This document shows, piece after piece, positions 45,716-54,654 of a DNA stretch of 64,000 nt. A model generated the notes under the pieces. The model saw only the letters and a program-made list of their open reading frames with translations, had not been told where the DNA came from and did not search any database. The translations under genes and the position numbers were made by a program. Source of the stretch: Oligoflexia bacterium (GTDB lineage: Bacteria; Bdellovibrionota; Bacteriovoracia; Bacteriovoracales; Bacteriovoracaceae); assembly GCA_015231955.1 (NCBI GenBank), contig JADGAN010000011.1, forward strand, positions 1 to 64,000. The letters run 5' to 3'. The first letter of the stretch is position 1, and the number at the start of each line of letters is the position of its first letter.

Positions 45716-46828
45716 CTATGGAATAATCGTTTCGATAACTCCCCCTCCAATACACACCTCTCCATCATAAAAAACGATCGATTGCCCAGGTGTTACCGCT
45801 CGTTGCTTTTTTTTGAAACGCACGCATGAGGGGTGCTCAAAAATACACTCTTGATCCTCTTGGCGATAACGTACTTTGCACTTACACTCATAGGGAAATT
45901 GTTTAATGTACCCATCTTCAACAAAAGTAAGCTCTCCAATGTTTGCTCCACTGGAGAAGAGAAGAGGGTGATCACCTCGTTCTACAAATACGCTGTTACT
46001 CTTGATATCCTTTGCCACCACAAACCAGGGTTCACCGGCCCCACCTAGACCAAGCCCTTTTCGTTGTCCAAGCGTATAAAAGTAAACACCTTGATGTTCA
46101 CCGACAACTTTCCCATCGCTTGTCTTGAAGGGGCCAGGTGTTCCTTTGATAAATTGCCCAAGAAATTCTGCAAAATCGCGCTCTCCAATAAAACAGATTC
46201 CGGTGCTATCTTTTTTATCATGCACCACTAGCCCCATCTCTTTAGCAATTTGCCGGACCTCTCGTTTAAGCATTCCTCCAATAGGAAAGAGCACACGTTT
46301 TAAAACCTCTGCTTTAACGGTGTAGAGGAAATAGCTTTGATCCTTCCCCGGATCAAGGCCTTTCCGCAAATGCCCCTCCTCGCTACGACGGCAATAGTGT
46401 CCAGTAGCAATATAATCCACACCCAACGAGAGTGCGCGCTCATAAAAAAGCCCAAACTTAATATACTTGTTACACCAAACATCGGGATTAGGAGTCTCCC
46501 CTTTTAAGAACACCTCCAAGGAGGGTTTAAACACCTGTTGGAAATACTCTCCGACAAACTCAAAGCTGTAGTAAGGAATGTCAAGTACCTCACACACCCT
46601 CACCACATCTTGAAAATCTTGTTCTGCTGTACAGTGGCCTTCCCCATTCTTTTCATCCCAATTTTTCATAAAGAGGCCAATCACTCGGTATCCTGCTTGC
46701 TTCAAAAGGTAAGCGGATACGGCCGAATCCACTCCTCCTGAAAGTCCAACCGCCACTAGGGACTCACTATTTTTTTCTTTATTGCCATTATTACCGTTAT
46801 TACCATTCATGGTCGTCATCATCATCAT
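45716..46828 (-). CDS. mnmA: tRNA-specific 2-thiouridylase MnmA
   Basis: Makes 2-thiouridine at wobble U34 of tRNA-Glu, Gln and Lys, using ATP and a persulphide relay. The 370-aa sequence has a PP-loop SGGVDS at 30-35, catalytic Cys119 (TPNPDVWCNKYIKF), ATGHYCRR, and the second cysteine Cys212 (DSTGICFIGERDF). All match E. coli Cys102/Cys199. The N-terminus is odd: a stack of four Met codons followed by NGNNGNNGNKEKN, encoded by repeated AAT/GGT triplets, so the exact start is uncertain. The gene lies 2 nt after a second MnmA-like gene and forms an operon with it. Confidence 0.95.
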   Translation of the reverse strand: MMMMTTMNGNNGNNGNKEKNSESLVAVGLSGGVDSAVSAYLLKQAGYRVIGLFMKNWDEKNGEGHCTAEQDFQDVVRVCEVLDIPYYSFEFVGEYFQQVFKPSLEVFLKGETPNPDVWCNKYIKFGLFYERALSLGVDYIATGHYCRRSEEGHLRKGLDPGKDQSYFLYTVKAEVLKRVLFPIGGMLKREVRQIAKEMGLVVHDKKDSTGICFIGERDFAEFLGQFIKGTPGPFKTSDGKVVGEHQGVYFYTLGQRKGLGLGGAGEPWFVVAKDIKSNSVFVERGDHPLLFSSGANIGELTFVEDGYIKQFPYECKCKVRYRQEDQECIFEHPSCVRFKKKQRAVTPGQSIVFYDGEVCIGGGVIETIIP

Positions 46829-46830
46829 CC

Positions 46831-48201
46831 TTAAAGAGACATTCCCGCACTTTTACTGCTTACTTTTATCTGGACACCATCACTATCCTCTTTTGCCTCT
46901 CTCTTTTTTTGCGCTCTTTTAACCGTATCAAAGATGTCGGTACGATTGACGGGACTTAAGGAACCTAAAAAGGAGACACGGCCACTACCCATCACCTTGG
47001 CGCTCGCTCCATCCTTATCATAAAAAACCAATAAGTGCCCAATAGAAAGTCCATAAATTTTTTCCGAAAACATCAGCAGGGCCACGCCCGCAGTCTTAAA
47101 ATAGACGGTAGCACGCACCTTTTTACTCTTTAAATCTTTCTTTAAAAAAAGCTCCAAGGGTTTGGTTAAATCGATAAAAGGGGCCAGTCGCAAAGAATCC
47201 ACTGCACACCCCTCAAAAACAAAGGTACTAGGGTCGCCGACTAAAACTCTTCCCTTGGGATCGATATCCATGACTACATACTCTGGATTAATCTCCTGTG
47301 CTCCAATACCATCTTTTGCCACAACTTGCGTTTGCCCAATCCAGTGCTTATGAATCCCTAGATGCTCACCATAGATGGAATCGGTATTATAATCCATAAT
47401 ATGGCCAGTAGGCCTTAAACCGTGATGGGATTGTGCCTCCACAAAATAGGAAATATCCACACTATTAAAGCAAAAAACAGTGCTATCGCGAAGCACTCTT
47501 CCTCCAAGCCCATAGCGCTCGTTAATCTTTTGCACATCGATCTTCCGTAGATCTGCAAGTGGCATTAAAAGATTTTGTAACTGCTCCTGCTCTAGATTTG
47601 CCAGCAACATCGATTGGTCACTCTCTTCATCATTGGCAGTGAACACATGATAACAGTTAAGCTTATCGTTCTTATACACCTTAGCATAGTGACCGCTGCC
47701 AACATAGTAGGCACCAAGCACCTTGGCCTTCTCATGCAAAATTTTCATTCGTAAAACATTACAATCCAAACAAGGAATAAAGCTCTCTCCTGATAAACGC
47801 GCAGCAATCACCGATTCTAAAATCAAATCACGATACTCCAAGGTAGCATTGACGGCATAAAAAGCGATCCCGATGGTTTCACACACATCACGAACGTGCT
47901 CTAATTTTTTAACCGAGCAACAGGAGTTTAAAAAACTCACGCGCTCTTCCAAGGAAACCGCTTTCTCATTCTCTTTCTTCTTATAAAAAATCGAATTCTC
48001 ATCTTTTTCCTCGACCTTGGCAATCTTGCTAATCCCTTCTCGTATCTGCTCTTCATTGACCATCACAATGGAGACGCCAATACACTCATAACCTTGCTTC
48101 TTTAATAAAAACGCTGCAACCGCAGAATCGATTCCTCCGGTCATGCCAACCACAACACGTTTTTCATTAATAATACTTTTGCTGTTCTCTTGTTTCTCCA
48201 T
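46831..48201 (-). CDS. Divergent MnmA-like thiolase with CxxC motif
   Basis: A 456-aa paralogue, longer than MnmA. PP-loop is TGGIDSAVAA (21-30) instead of SGGVDS. The first cysteine region is FIPCLDCNVLRM, giving Cys144-x2-Cys147; Cys147 aligns with MnmA Cys102 and Cys144 replaces the Asp of NPDxxC. The second catalytic cysteine is Cys244 (DSTVFCFNS). YYVGSGHYAKV is kept. An insert with a CysCys pair (FLNSCCSVKKLEHV) lies near 94-95, and the C-terminus is extended. Three cysteines at these places could hold a [4Fe-4S] cluster as in other cluster-dependent tRNA thiolases; this is inference. Different tRNA substrate or position is possible. Confidence 0.82.
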   Translation of the reverse strand: MEKQENSKSIINEKRVVVGMTGGIDSAVAAFLLKKQGYECIGVSIVMVNEEQIREGISKIAKVEEKDENSIFYKKKENEKAVSLEERVSFLNSCCSVKKLEHVRDVCETIGIAFYAVNATLEYRDLILESVIAARLSGESFIPCLDCNVLRMKILHEKAKVLGAYYVGSGHYAKVYKNDKLNCYHVFTANDEESDQSMLLANLEQEQLQNLLMPLADLRKIDVQKINERYGLGGRVLRDSTVFCFNSVDISYFVEAQSHHGLRPTGHIMDYNTDSIYGEHLGIHKHWIGQTQVVAKDGIGAQEINPEYVVMDIDPKGRVLVGDPSTFVFEGCAVDSLRLAPFIDLTKPLELFLKKDLKSKKVRATVYFKTAGVALLMFSEKIYGLSIGHLLVFYDKDGASAKVMGSGRVSFLGSLSPVNRTDIFDTVKRAQKKREAKEDSDGVQIKVSSKSAGMSL

Positions 48202-48252
48202 AGTAAAGATCCTCTCTCCCTAAAGGCCTAAAAAATATTATCTTTAATTGTA

Positions 48253-49290
48253 TTATAACAGAGGGATGGGATCATGCAACCGCACGGAACAGTTGATTTT
48301 AGGGGTTTTTGTGGTGAAACGATTCATGGGTTTTACTCTTAATTGCAAAGAAAAATCACAACTTCTTATCTCAAAGGAAGCGGTTCCACTCCTATAGGGT
48401 AAGATCTCAACTTTTCTTAAAGAACGCTGTAAATGCTCTTTGGATAAAACGCGTACACTGCTGGGAAGGTGCTCCCCATCGTGATAGGTAATCACTTGAA
48501 TCAAATCATCAGCACTCAGTCCACAAAGTGGATAAAGCATTTTAGTAAATTTTTCTGCATCTAAAGCATGCACTTTTACGACCATCTCATAGAGACAGAA
48601 GATCACTTCTGCGTAATACTGATGGATAAGCCTTTGCAACTCTTGCGGCAACTCCCCTGGTAGATCAGAGAGCCCCTTGGCGCTCCAGCGCTCATCAAAG
48701 GAACCATCAAGGGGTGGATCACCGGGAATCTCGGCCTGGTCATAAAGCTCCGCGACCATCTTATAATAGCTATAATCCAAGCGCTCACTGAGCTTACTTT
48801 GTTGTGATTCATCTCCTAGGTATTTGCTAACAAAACTCTTCACTCCACCATTTTTCGTATTCACAAATGATGCCTTCTTGCAAAGCTTCGTGCTAATGGG
48901 AATAATTTCACCATTACTTTTGGTTAATAAGAGATCTGCCTCTAATGCCAGATAACGAGATTCGATATTTGGAAGAGAATCACGACCAAGTTTTCTTCCC
49001 ACCAAGTGAATAGATGCTATATCAAGAGGGGGGATAATCCCACTTGCTATAAAATGGTTAAATGCAAAATTTGCAAGCAAGGGGAGTGCCTTTAATAATT
49101 CAATATTTTCCTCTCGCAGCGCTCGCTCATACCTTTCCAAGAGCTCCAGTAGTTTAGCATTCATCGTCAAAAGAAAATTCTCTTCTCTTCCATAATGTTT
49201 TGCCAAGAGCTTTGCAAACAAATATTCAAAGAGCACACCTTTGTACTCGTTTAGCAAATTGTCTATGCGATTTTTACTCACAATCCTCAT
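48253..49290 (-). CDS. Hypothetical protein with a possible PD-(D/E)XK-like motif
   Basis: 345 aa from ATG 49290, which has AAAGAGAGATC before it; an upstream ATG at 49392 would add 34 residues lacking support. Helical N-terminus (LNEYKGVLFEYLFAKLLAKHYG) and YLALEADLLLTKSNGEIIPISTKLCK near residue 115-140 read like the Glu/Asp...x-S/E-x-K core of restriction-endonuclease-like folds: E-A-D then I-S-T-K. A region VSKYLGDESQQSKLSERLDYSYYKMVAELY follows. No DNA-binding domain or methyltransferase is adjacent. Function is unknown; a nuclease is only a hypothesis. It is divergent from the HU gene. Confidence 0.5.
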   Translation of the reverse strand: MRIVSKNRIDNLLNEYKGVLFEYLFAKLLAKHYGREENFLLTMNAKLLELLERYERALREENIELLKALPLLANFAFNHFIASGIIPPLDIASIHLVGRKLGRDSLPNIESRYLALEADLLLTKSNGEIIPISTKLCKKASFVNTKNGGVKSFVSKYLGDESQQSKLSERLDYSYYKMVAELYDQAEIPGDPPLDGSFDERWSAKGLSDLPGELPQELQRLIHQYYAEVIFCLYEMVVKVHALDAEKFTKMLYPLCGLSADDLIQVITYHDGEHLPSSVRVLSKEHLQRSLRKVEILPYRSGTASFEIRSCDFSLQLRVKPMNRFTTKTPKINCSVRLHDPIPLL

Positions 49291-49434
49291 GATCTCTCTT
49301 TTATCAAAGCACCAAGGCAGCATGAAAGGGAAAAAAATTATTTTTTTAAAAAAAAGGTTATTGCCAAGACGAAAAATATCATCAATCATCAAAAGTAATT
49401 AAAATTCCGTTTTACTTTTATAGAGGAGTTTTGC

Positions 49435-49713
49435 ATGAACCGTAAAGAACTAGTAGAAGAAATTCTAAAGAACAAAGAGCTAAGTCACCTTTCCAAGAGA
49501 GAAGCAGATCATTTTGTTAGCGCTATGCTCGACTCGATTAAGAAATCGGTAAAAAAAGGCGACGACGTATCACTCGTTGGCTTTGGAACATTTACTAAAG
49601 TTAAAAGAGCTGCGAGAACGGGCGTTAATCCTTCAACTGGGGAAAAAATTCGCATTAAAGCAAAGACTATTCCAAAATTCAGACCAGGCCAAGCATTCAA
49701 AGCAAGCGTTTAA
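49435..49713 (+). CDS. hup: HU family DNA-binding protein
   Basis: A 92-aa histone-like protein that bends DNA and shapes the nucleoid. MNRKELVEEILKN begins the usual helix pair; VSLVGFGTFTKVKRAARTGVNPSTGEKIRI contains the conserved GFGxF and RxxRxGxNPxTGExI DNA-binding arms; KFRPGQAFK ends the fold. The strong ribosome site GAGGAG precedes the ATG. It is followed by a clear terminator, so it is a single-gene transcript. Confidence 0.97.
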   Translation: MNRKELVEEILKNKELSHLSKREADHFVSAMLDSIKKSVKKGDDVSLVGFGTFTKVKRAARTGVNPSTGEKIRIKAKTIPKFRPGQAFKASV

Positions 49714-49750
49714 TTTTTTTTGAACGGGGATTTTTGATTCTTTTACGAGG

Positions 49751-49779
49751 GGGCGAAGTTGATTTCGCCCTTTTTTTTT
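49751..49779 (+). terminator. Rho-independent terminator of the HU gene
   Basis: GGGCGAA (49751-49757) and TTCGCCC (49764-49770) form a perfect 7-bp GC-rich stem with a 6-nt loop, followed by nine T. Confidence 0.93.
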
Positions 49780-49839
49780 GTTACTCTACCTGCATCTCGT
49801 TATTGATTATTGTTTGCAAGTCAACCATAGGACAAAGAC

Positions 49840-51681
49840 ATGAGAACTATTGATAATGCCATTATTCGTTTCTCCGGTGACTCCGGTGATGGTATGCAAT
49901 TAGTGGGAACGCTCTTCTCTAGTACCTCCGCAGTGATGGGCAATGATATCTCCACCTTTCCTGATTACCCTTCAGAAATTCGTGCACCCTCGGGAACCAT
50001 CGCTGGTGTCTCTGGTTTTCAAGTAAACATCGGCTCGCTGCCTGTGCTCACCCCTGGAGATGAACCCGATATTTTAGTGGCAATGAATCCTGCAGCATTA
50101 AAGGCCAACCTCTCTTCCATTAAAAAGGGTGGAGTCATCGTTTTAAATAGTGATGCATTCGATAGTGTGGGCCTAAGCAAAGCAGGCTATAGTGAAAATC
50201 CCATTGGCACCAAAGAGCTCGCCGACTATCAAGTAATCGAAGCACCCATTACTACACAAACACTGGAAATTTTAAAAGAGAGCTCACTTGAGCAAAAAGC
50301 AAAATTGCGCTGTAAAAACTTCTACGCTCTTGGGATCATCTACTTTATGTATGGTCGCGATCTCGATATCACCATCAATTGGTTAAAGACAACCTTCAAA
50401 GATCGTCATGAACTCTTTAGTGCTAACGTTAGCGTCCTGAAAGCCGGCCACAATTTCGGAGAGACTTTGGAAGCCAGCATCTCTACCTTTAGGGTCAGTA
50501 AAGCAAAGTTAGAACCAGGACGCTATCGCCATATCAATGGCAACAGTGCCGTTGCCTATGGACTCATGCAGGCAGCTGAGTGCGCAGGACTCCCTCTCTT
50601 TCTTGGAAGCTATCCAATCACTCCTGCTAGTGAGATTTTACATGAATTATCAAAATACAAACAGCTTGGTGTAAAAACTTTTCAGGCCGAAGATGAGATC
50701 AGTGCCATCTGCGCCTCCATTGGCGCTGCCTATGGTGGGGCGCTGGCGGTGACCACCACTTCAGGCCCTGGCCTCTCCCTAAAGTCAGAGGCCTTAGGAC
50801 TTGCCTTAATGATGGAGCTGCCCCTGGTGATTGTGGATGTGCAGCGAGGTGGCCCCTCCACAGGGCTTCCTACCAAGTCGGAGCAATCGGATTTAAATCT
50901 TGCCATGTATGGACGCCATGGGGAAGCACCACTGGTGATTCTCGCTGCCTCTTCACCCAAAGATTGCTTTTATATGGCCTTTGAGGCCGCAAGGCTTGCA
51001 CTCTTGCACATGTCTCCGGTGATTCTACTCACCGATGGTTATATCGCCAATGGTGCTGAGGCCTGGAAAATTCCTTATGAGGGGGAGTTCCCTCCCATTC
51101 CCACGAGACTTATTACTCCGCAAGAGGGCGATGATCCCGCCAATTTTCAGTCGTACCTTCGTGATCCGATCACCCTTTCTAGACCGTGGGCCGTCCCCGG
51201 GATGAAGGGTTATGAACACCGAATTGGAGGACTAGAAAAGCGTGAAACCACTGGTGGCGTTTGCTACGATGGCGCAAACCACGAACGCATGGGAATGTTA
51301 CGAGAAGAGAAGGTCAATCGCATTAGTGCCCACATTCCATTACAAGAGATCGAAGGAGAAAGGAGTGGCAATCTGCTGGTTGTCTCTTGGGGAGGCACCT
51401 ATGGCGCTACTCACTTAGCAGTAAAGCAGCTACGACAAGAGGGCGTGTGCGTCTCGCTTGTTCACCTTAAATATTTAAACCCATTCCCTCAAAACTTAGA
51501 GGAGATTTTCAAAGGCTTTAAAAAGATCTTAGTGGCCGAAATTAATTTTGGCCAGCTTAAGAATATCTTGAACTACAAGTATGCATGCAATGCTATTGGA
51601 TTTAATGTTATGCAAGCACGCCCTTTTAAAGTTAGCGAACTGGTAACGGCAATTAAAGAGCACGCAGGCAACAACCTCTAA
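49840..51681 (+). CDS. korA: 2-oxoacid:ferredoxin oxidoreductase alpha (fused gamma/alpha)
   Basis: A 613-aa subunit in which a gamma domain (about 1-190, starting IRFSGDSGDGMQLVGTL) is fused to the alpha (PFOR pyrimidine-binding) domain from about 230: GLPLFLGSYPITPASEIL, FQAEDEISAICASIGAAYGGALAVTTTSGPG, and PLVIVDVQRGGPSTGLPT. This is the KorA arrangement of the two-subunit 2-oxoglutarate:ferredoxin oxidoreductases. The enzyme oxidatively decarboxylates a 2-oxoacid with CoA to acyl-CoA, reducing ferredoxin. Pyruvate or branched-chain substrates cannot be excluded. It is directly followed by korB, 18 nt away. The start ATG 49840 follows ATAGGACAAAGAC. Confidence 0.93.
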   Translation: MRTIDNAIIRFSGDSGDGMQLVGTLFSSTSAVMGNDISTFPDYPSEIRAPSGTIAGVSGFQVNIGSLPVLTPGDEPDILVAMNPAALKANLSSIKKGGVIVLNSDAFDSVGLSKAGYSENPIGTKELADYQVIEAPITTQTLEILKESSLEQKAKLRCKNFYALGIIYFMYGRDLDITINWLKTTFKDRHELFSANVSVLKAGHNFGETLEASISTFRVSKAKLEPGRYRHINGNSAVAYGLMQAAECAGLPLFLGSYPITPASEILHELSKYKQLGVKTFQAEDEISAICASIGAAYGGALAVTTTSGPGLSLKSEALGLALMMELPLVIVDVQRGGPSTGLPTKSEQSDLNLAMYGRHGEAPLVILAASSPKDCFYMAFEAARLALLHMSPVILLTDGYIANGAEAWKIPYEGEFPPIPTRLITPQEGDDPANFQSYLRDPITLSRPWAVPGMKGYEHRIGGLEKRETTGGVCYDGANHERMGMLREEKVNRISAHIPLQEIEGERSGNLLVVSWGGTYGATHLAVKQLRQEGVCVSLVHLKYLNPFPQNLEEIFKGFKKILVAEINFGQLKNILNYKYACNAIGFNVMQARPFKVSELVTAIKEHAGNNL

Positions 51682-51699
51682 ACTTTAGGAAAACTATTT

Positions 51700-52725
51700 A
51701 TGAGCGAACAACAAAATTATACTCGAAAAGATTTCGCAAGCGACCAAGAAGTGAAATGGTGTCCAGGGTGTGGTGACTACTCCATCCTCGCCTCCATTCA
51801 AAGTGTCTGCGCCAAGCTTGGCCATAAAAAAGAGGATGTCTGTTTTATCTCCGGTATTGGCTGCTCCTCTCGTCTTCCCTACTATATGAATACCTATGGG
51901 ATGCACACCATTCATGGACGTGCGATCGCAGTAGCATCCGGTCTTAAAATTCATAATCCCAAATTAAGCGTGTGGGTGGCCACCGGTGATGGTGATGCCA
52001 TGTCGATTGGGGGTAACCACTTCATTCACGCCATTCGCAGAAATATTGGTCTAAAGATTGTCATCTTCAATAATGAAATCTATGGTCTTACCAAAGGCCA
52101 ATACTCGCCTACCTCTAGACAAGGGTTAGTCACCAAGTCTTCTCCCTATGGAACCATTGAACGTCCCTTCTCGGCAGCGGCCTTGGCCATCGGTAGTGGT
52201 GCTACCTTCTTTGCCCGCACCATTGATAGCGATCCTAAACATATGCAAGATATTCTTTTGCGTGCTCACCAGCACCGAGGTATGGCCATCGTAGAGGTGC
52301 TACAAAATTGTGTTATCTTTAATGATGGTGCTCACTCCATCTTTACTGATAAAACCTTGCGAGACGAGACCACCATGCGTATTGAGCATGGCAAAGCGAT
52401 GATCTTTGGGACAAAACAAAACAAAGGTATTCGCCTAACTGCAGGTAGTGATCCCAATCCCGAGGTGGTAACGCTAGGAGAGGATGGCATCAGCAGCAAA
52501 GATTTGTTGGTTCACGACGAAAGGAAACAGTCAACTTTCCTTGCAAACTTACTAACCACTTTTAATCAACCAACTCATCCGCTTCCTCTTGGTGTTTTTC
52601 GGGCAATCGAGCGTGAAACGTATGAAGAGTGCTTGGAGGCACAAACCCAACTGATCGCATCTCATCGCAAAGAGCGTTCAATGCAAGATCTCCTCTTGTC
52701 GGGAGAAACGTGGATGATCGATTAA
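51700..52725 (+). CDS. korB: 2-oxoacid:ferredoxin oxidoreductase beta (TPP subunit)
   Basis: A 341-aa thiamine-diphosphate subunit. WCPGCGDYSILASI near residue 25 matches the cluster-binding CxxC region; a further cysteine is in GIGCSSRLPYY. The TPP/Mg2+ motif GDGDAMSIGGNHFIHAIRRNI with FNNEIYGLTKGQYSPTSRQG follows. No ferredoxin (delta) domain is encoded, so an unlinked ferredoxin must serve. It forms the active complex with the preceding subunit. Confidence 0.94.
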   Translation: MSEQQNYTRKDFASDQEVKWCPGCGDYSILASIQSVCAKLGHKKEDVCFISGIGCSSRLPYYMNTYGMHTIHGRAIAVASGLKIHNPKLSVWVATGDGDAMSIGGNHFIHAIRRNIGLKIVIFNNEIYGLTKGQYSPTSRQGLVTKSSPYGTIERPFSAAALAIGSGATFFARTIDSDPKHMQDILLRAHQHRGMAIVEVLQNCVIFNDGAHSIFTDKTLRDETTMRIEHGKAMIFGTKQNKGIRLTAGSDPNPEVVTLGEDGISSKDLLVHDERKQSTFLANLLTTFNQPTHPLPLGVFRAIERETYEECLEAQTQLIASHRKERSMQDLLLSGETWMID

Positions 52726-52777
52726 TTTTTCTCCTCTTTTTGCTAAGGCCCTTTTCCCTCTTTCCGATAACTAAAGC

Positions 52778-53275
52778 ATGATCCCGAAAATTCATCAAAA
52801 CCCTAACGAAAATCCTTATGCTGTGAAAAACAAGCACGACTCTCCAGAGCGCAAAAAAGAGCGAGAGCGGGAACAAGAGAAAGAAGAAAAGAAAAAAGAT
52901 TCCCAAGATCATCATGCGATTGCTTACTCACAAAAACATAAAGGAGTGGTCATCAAAGAGCATCTCGCGATCTCTCATCAAACTATGTTAGAGGTAACCT
53001 TAAATAAGTCGCAAATCATCCACATTCTCGAGCAGCTAAACACTCACAATTACTATAAGCAAAAAGGCATCTCTTTTCTTTGCCCCTCTTTTGCATCCAC
53101 CTCCTCCGCACCCCTTTCTCCAGATTGTGTATTAAGCGAGCTGCACTTCGAAATCATTCGCGATAATAAATTGGTTCAACGCTTAAGTGGTGAGATGCTC
53201 TACAACCTCTATCTTAAAATTGAACAGGAACACTCTTCTGCTTCCGTAGTAAATCTCCTGGATATCTCTTGCTAA
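52778..53275 (+). CDS. Hypothetical protein with charged N-terminus
   Basis: A 165-aa protein. Residues 1-55 are strongly charged and probably disordered (SPERKKEREREQEKEEKKKD). Residues about 65-165 look like a compact alpha/beta domain: LEVTLNKSQIIHILEQLN, ISFLCPSF, DCVLSELHFEIIRDNKLVQRL, LYNLYLKIEQ. No family recognised. It is upstream of a small protein and a glycosyltransferase on the same strand. The ATG 52778 has no clear Shine-Dalgarno. Confidence 0.55.
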   Translation: MIPKIHQNPNENPYAVKNKHDSPERKKEREREQEKEEKKKDSQDHHAIAYSQKHKGVVIKEHLAISHQTMLEVTLNKSQIIHILEQLNTHNYYKQKGISFLCPSFASTSSAPLSPDCVLSELHFEIIRDNKLVQRLSGEMLYNLYLKIEQEHSSASVVNLLDISC

Positions 53276-53325
53276 AAAGTAATTTGTTTGTAGAATAGAG
53301 ACACTTATATTGAGGGCCGATTATT

Positions 53326-53544
53326 ATGTCATTAGAAGACGTAGAAGAAAAAAAAGAGCGCATCCTCTTACTCTCCGACACCACTTACAAGATCCTTTGT
53401 CTTGCTGATAGCAAAGGTTTTGATCCCTCGGTTGGAGCTGAAAAACTAAGCAACATGTACCTGGCGCTTTGCGGCCCTGTCGATTTTAAAAAGTTAGAAA
53501 TTGAGCGTGCACGTGTGAAGGCAAAAGAGTTTAAGCTACTATGA
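53326..53544 (+). CDS. Small hypothetical helical protein
   Basis: A 72-aa mainly helical protein: EEKKERILLLSDTTYKILCLADSKG followed by EKLSNMYLALCG and an end KLEIERARVKAKEFKLL. The stop overlaps the start of the glycosyltransferase gene (ATGA), which suggests translational coupling. The family is not recognised. The start ATG 53326 is preceded by GAGGGCCGATT. Confidence 0.6.
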   Translation: MSLEDVEEKKERILLLSDTTYKILCLADSKGFDPSVGAEKLSNMYLALCGPVDFKKLEIERARVKAKEFKLL

Positions 53545-54539
53545 AAATCTTATTTGAACACAATGGCATTTTGCCTGTAAAAAAATATGGAGGCACAGAA
53601 CGCATCCTCTATTGGCATATGAAAGAGCTGATTCGACAAGGGCATGAAGTATACCTTATCGGCAATCCAAAATCACAGCTAGCACACACTGGAATCAAGC
53701 TCATCCCGGAGCTGCACTCGCGTTCTGGCGATTTCCGCTCGCTCATTCCTAAAGAGATTGATGTGGTTCATCTCTTTTATACTCCATCCTTTGCTCTCGA
53801 TCACCCTTTAGTCGTCACCATTGAAGGCAATGGTAAAGTAGGGGAGGAGTTCCACCACAACACCGTCTTTATCTCTAAAAAACATGCGGAAAACCATGCA
53901 GGCAAAACCTTTGTCTACAATGGCATTGACTTAAGCGAGTACCCATTTCCTAAACAGCTTACACTGGCCTATCCTGATCACCCTCTCTATTGGCAACATT
54001 TTCTCTTTTTGGCCAAGGCCAAGTGGAGTGTCAAAAACCTCGAGGGTGCCAGTAAAGCATGCAAAGAGAATAAAAAACACCTGCATATTGCAGGAGGAAG
54101 AGTATTCTCCTTCTCTTCCACCATGCACTCCTACGGCATGGTTGACCAACAAAAAAAGTTACAACTTTTACAAAAAGTATCAGCGCTCATTTTTCCTGTA
54201 CGCTGGCATGAACCCTTTGGTATTGCCATCATCGAGGCCATGGCCATGGGTGTACCTGTAATTGGAACGCCCTATGGCTCTTTGCCGGAACTCATCTCCT
54301 CCGATAGCGGAGTCATTTGTAAAACCTATGAAGAGTTAGTAACTACCCTCAAAGAATTTCCGCAAAGGCACTTTTCTCCTCTTAAAATTCGAAAATACCT
54401 TGAAGAAAAGTTTTCTATCGCTAAAATGACCAGCGACTACCTTGCGCTTTATAAACAGGTGAAGAGTGGAGAAAAGATTCATCAGCAAAAACCCCACTAC
54501 ACCCTTCAAAATTCAGCAGAAGAGTTACTTCCTTTTTAA
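53541..54539 (+). CDS. Glycosyltransferase family 4-type (GT-B)
   Basis: A 332-aa GT-B enzyme. The N-terminal domain has the typical KKYGGTERILYWHMKELIRQGHEVYLI. The C-terminal nucleotide-sugar site contains the E-x7-E motif in HEPFGIAIIEAMAMGVPVIGTPYGSLPELI, diagnostic of GT4 enzymes. YNGIDLSEYPF marks the domain junction. It transfers an unknown activated sugar, probably in surface polysaccharide or glycolipid synthesis. The gene overlaps the preceding small gene by 4 nt. No other sugar-pathway genes are adjacent. Confidence 0.9.
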   Translation: MKILFEHNGILPVKKYGGTERILYWHMKELIRQGHEVYLIGNPKSQLAHTGIKLIPELHSRSGDFRSLIPKEIDVVHLFYTPSFALDHPLVVTIEGNGKVGEEFHHNTVFISKKHAENHAGKTFVYNGIDLSEYPFPKQLTLAYPDHPLYWQHFLFLAKAKWSVKNLEGASKACKENKKHLHIAGGRVFSFSSTMHSYGMVDQQKKLQLLQKVSALIFPVRWHEPFGIAIIEAMAMGVPVIGTPYGSLPELISSDSGVICKTYEELVTTLKEFPQRHFSPLKIRKYLEEKFSIAKMTSDYLALYKQVKSGEKIHQQKPHYTLQNSAEELLPF

Positions 54540-54654
54540 CAAAGCAAAACAGTTTAGAATAAAAATAATCTCAACTATTGATGGACTAACTCGATTTTTT
54601 ATGAATATGTTATACATAGAGGGAAATAGAATCGAGGGGGAGGTTCTTTACTTT

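Noticed and set aside
48253-49434. Restriction-modification system
   Set aside because: The neighbouring gene is HU and no methyltransferase is present; the nuclease motif alone is too weak.
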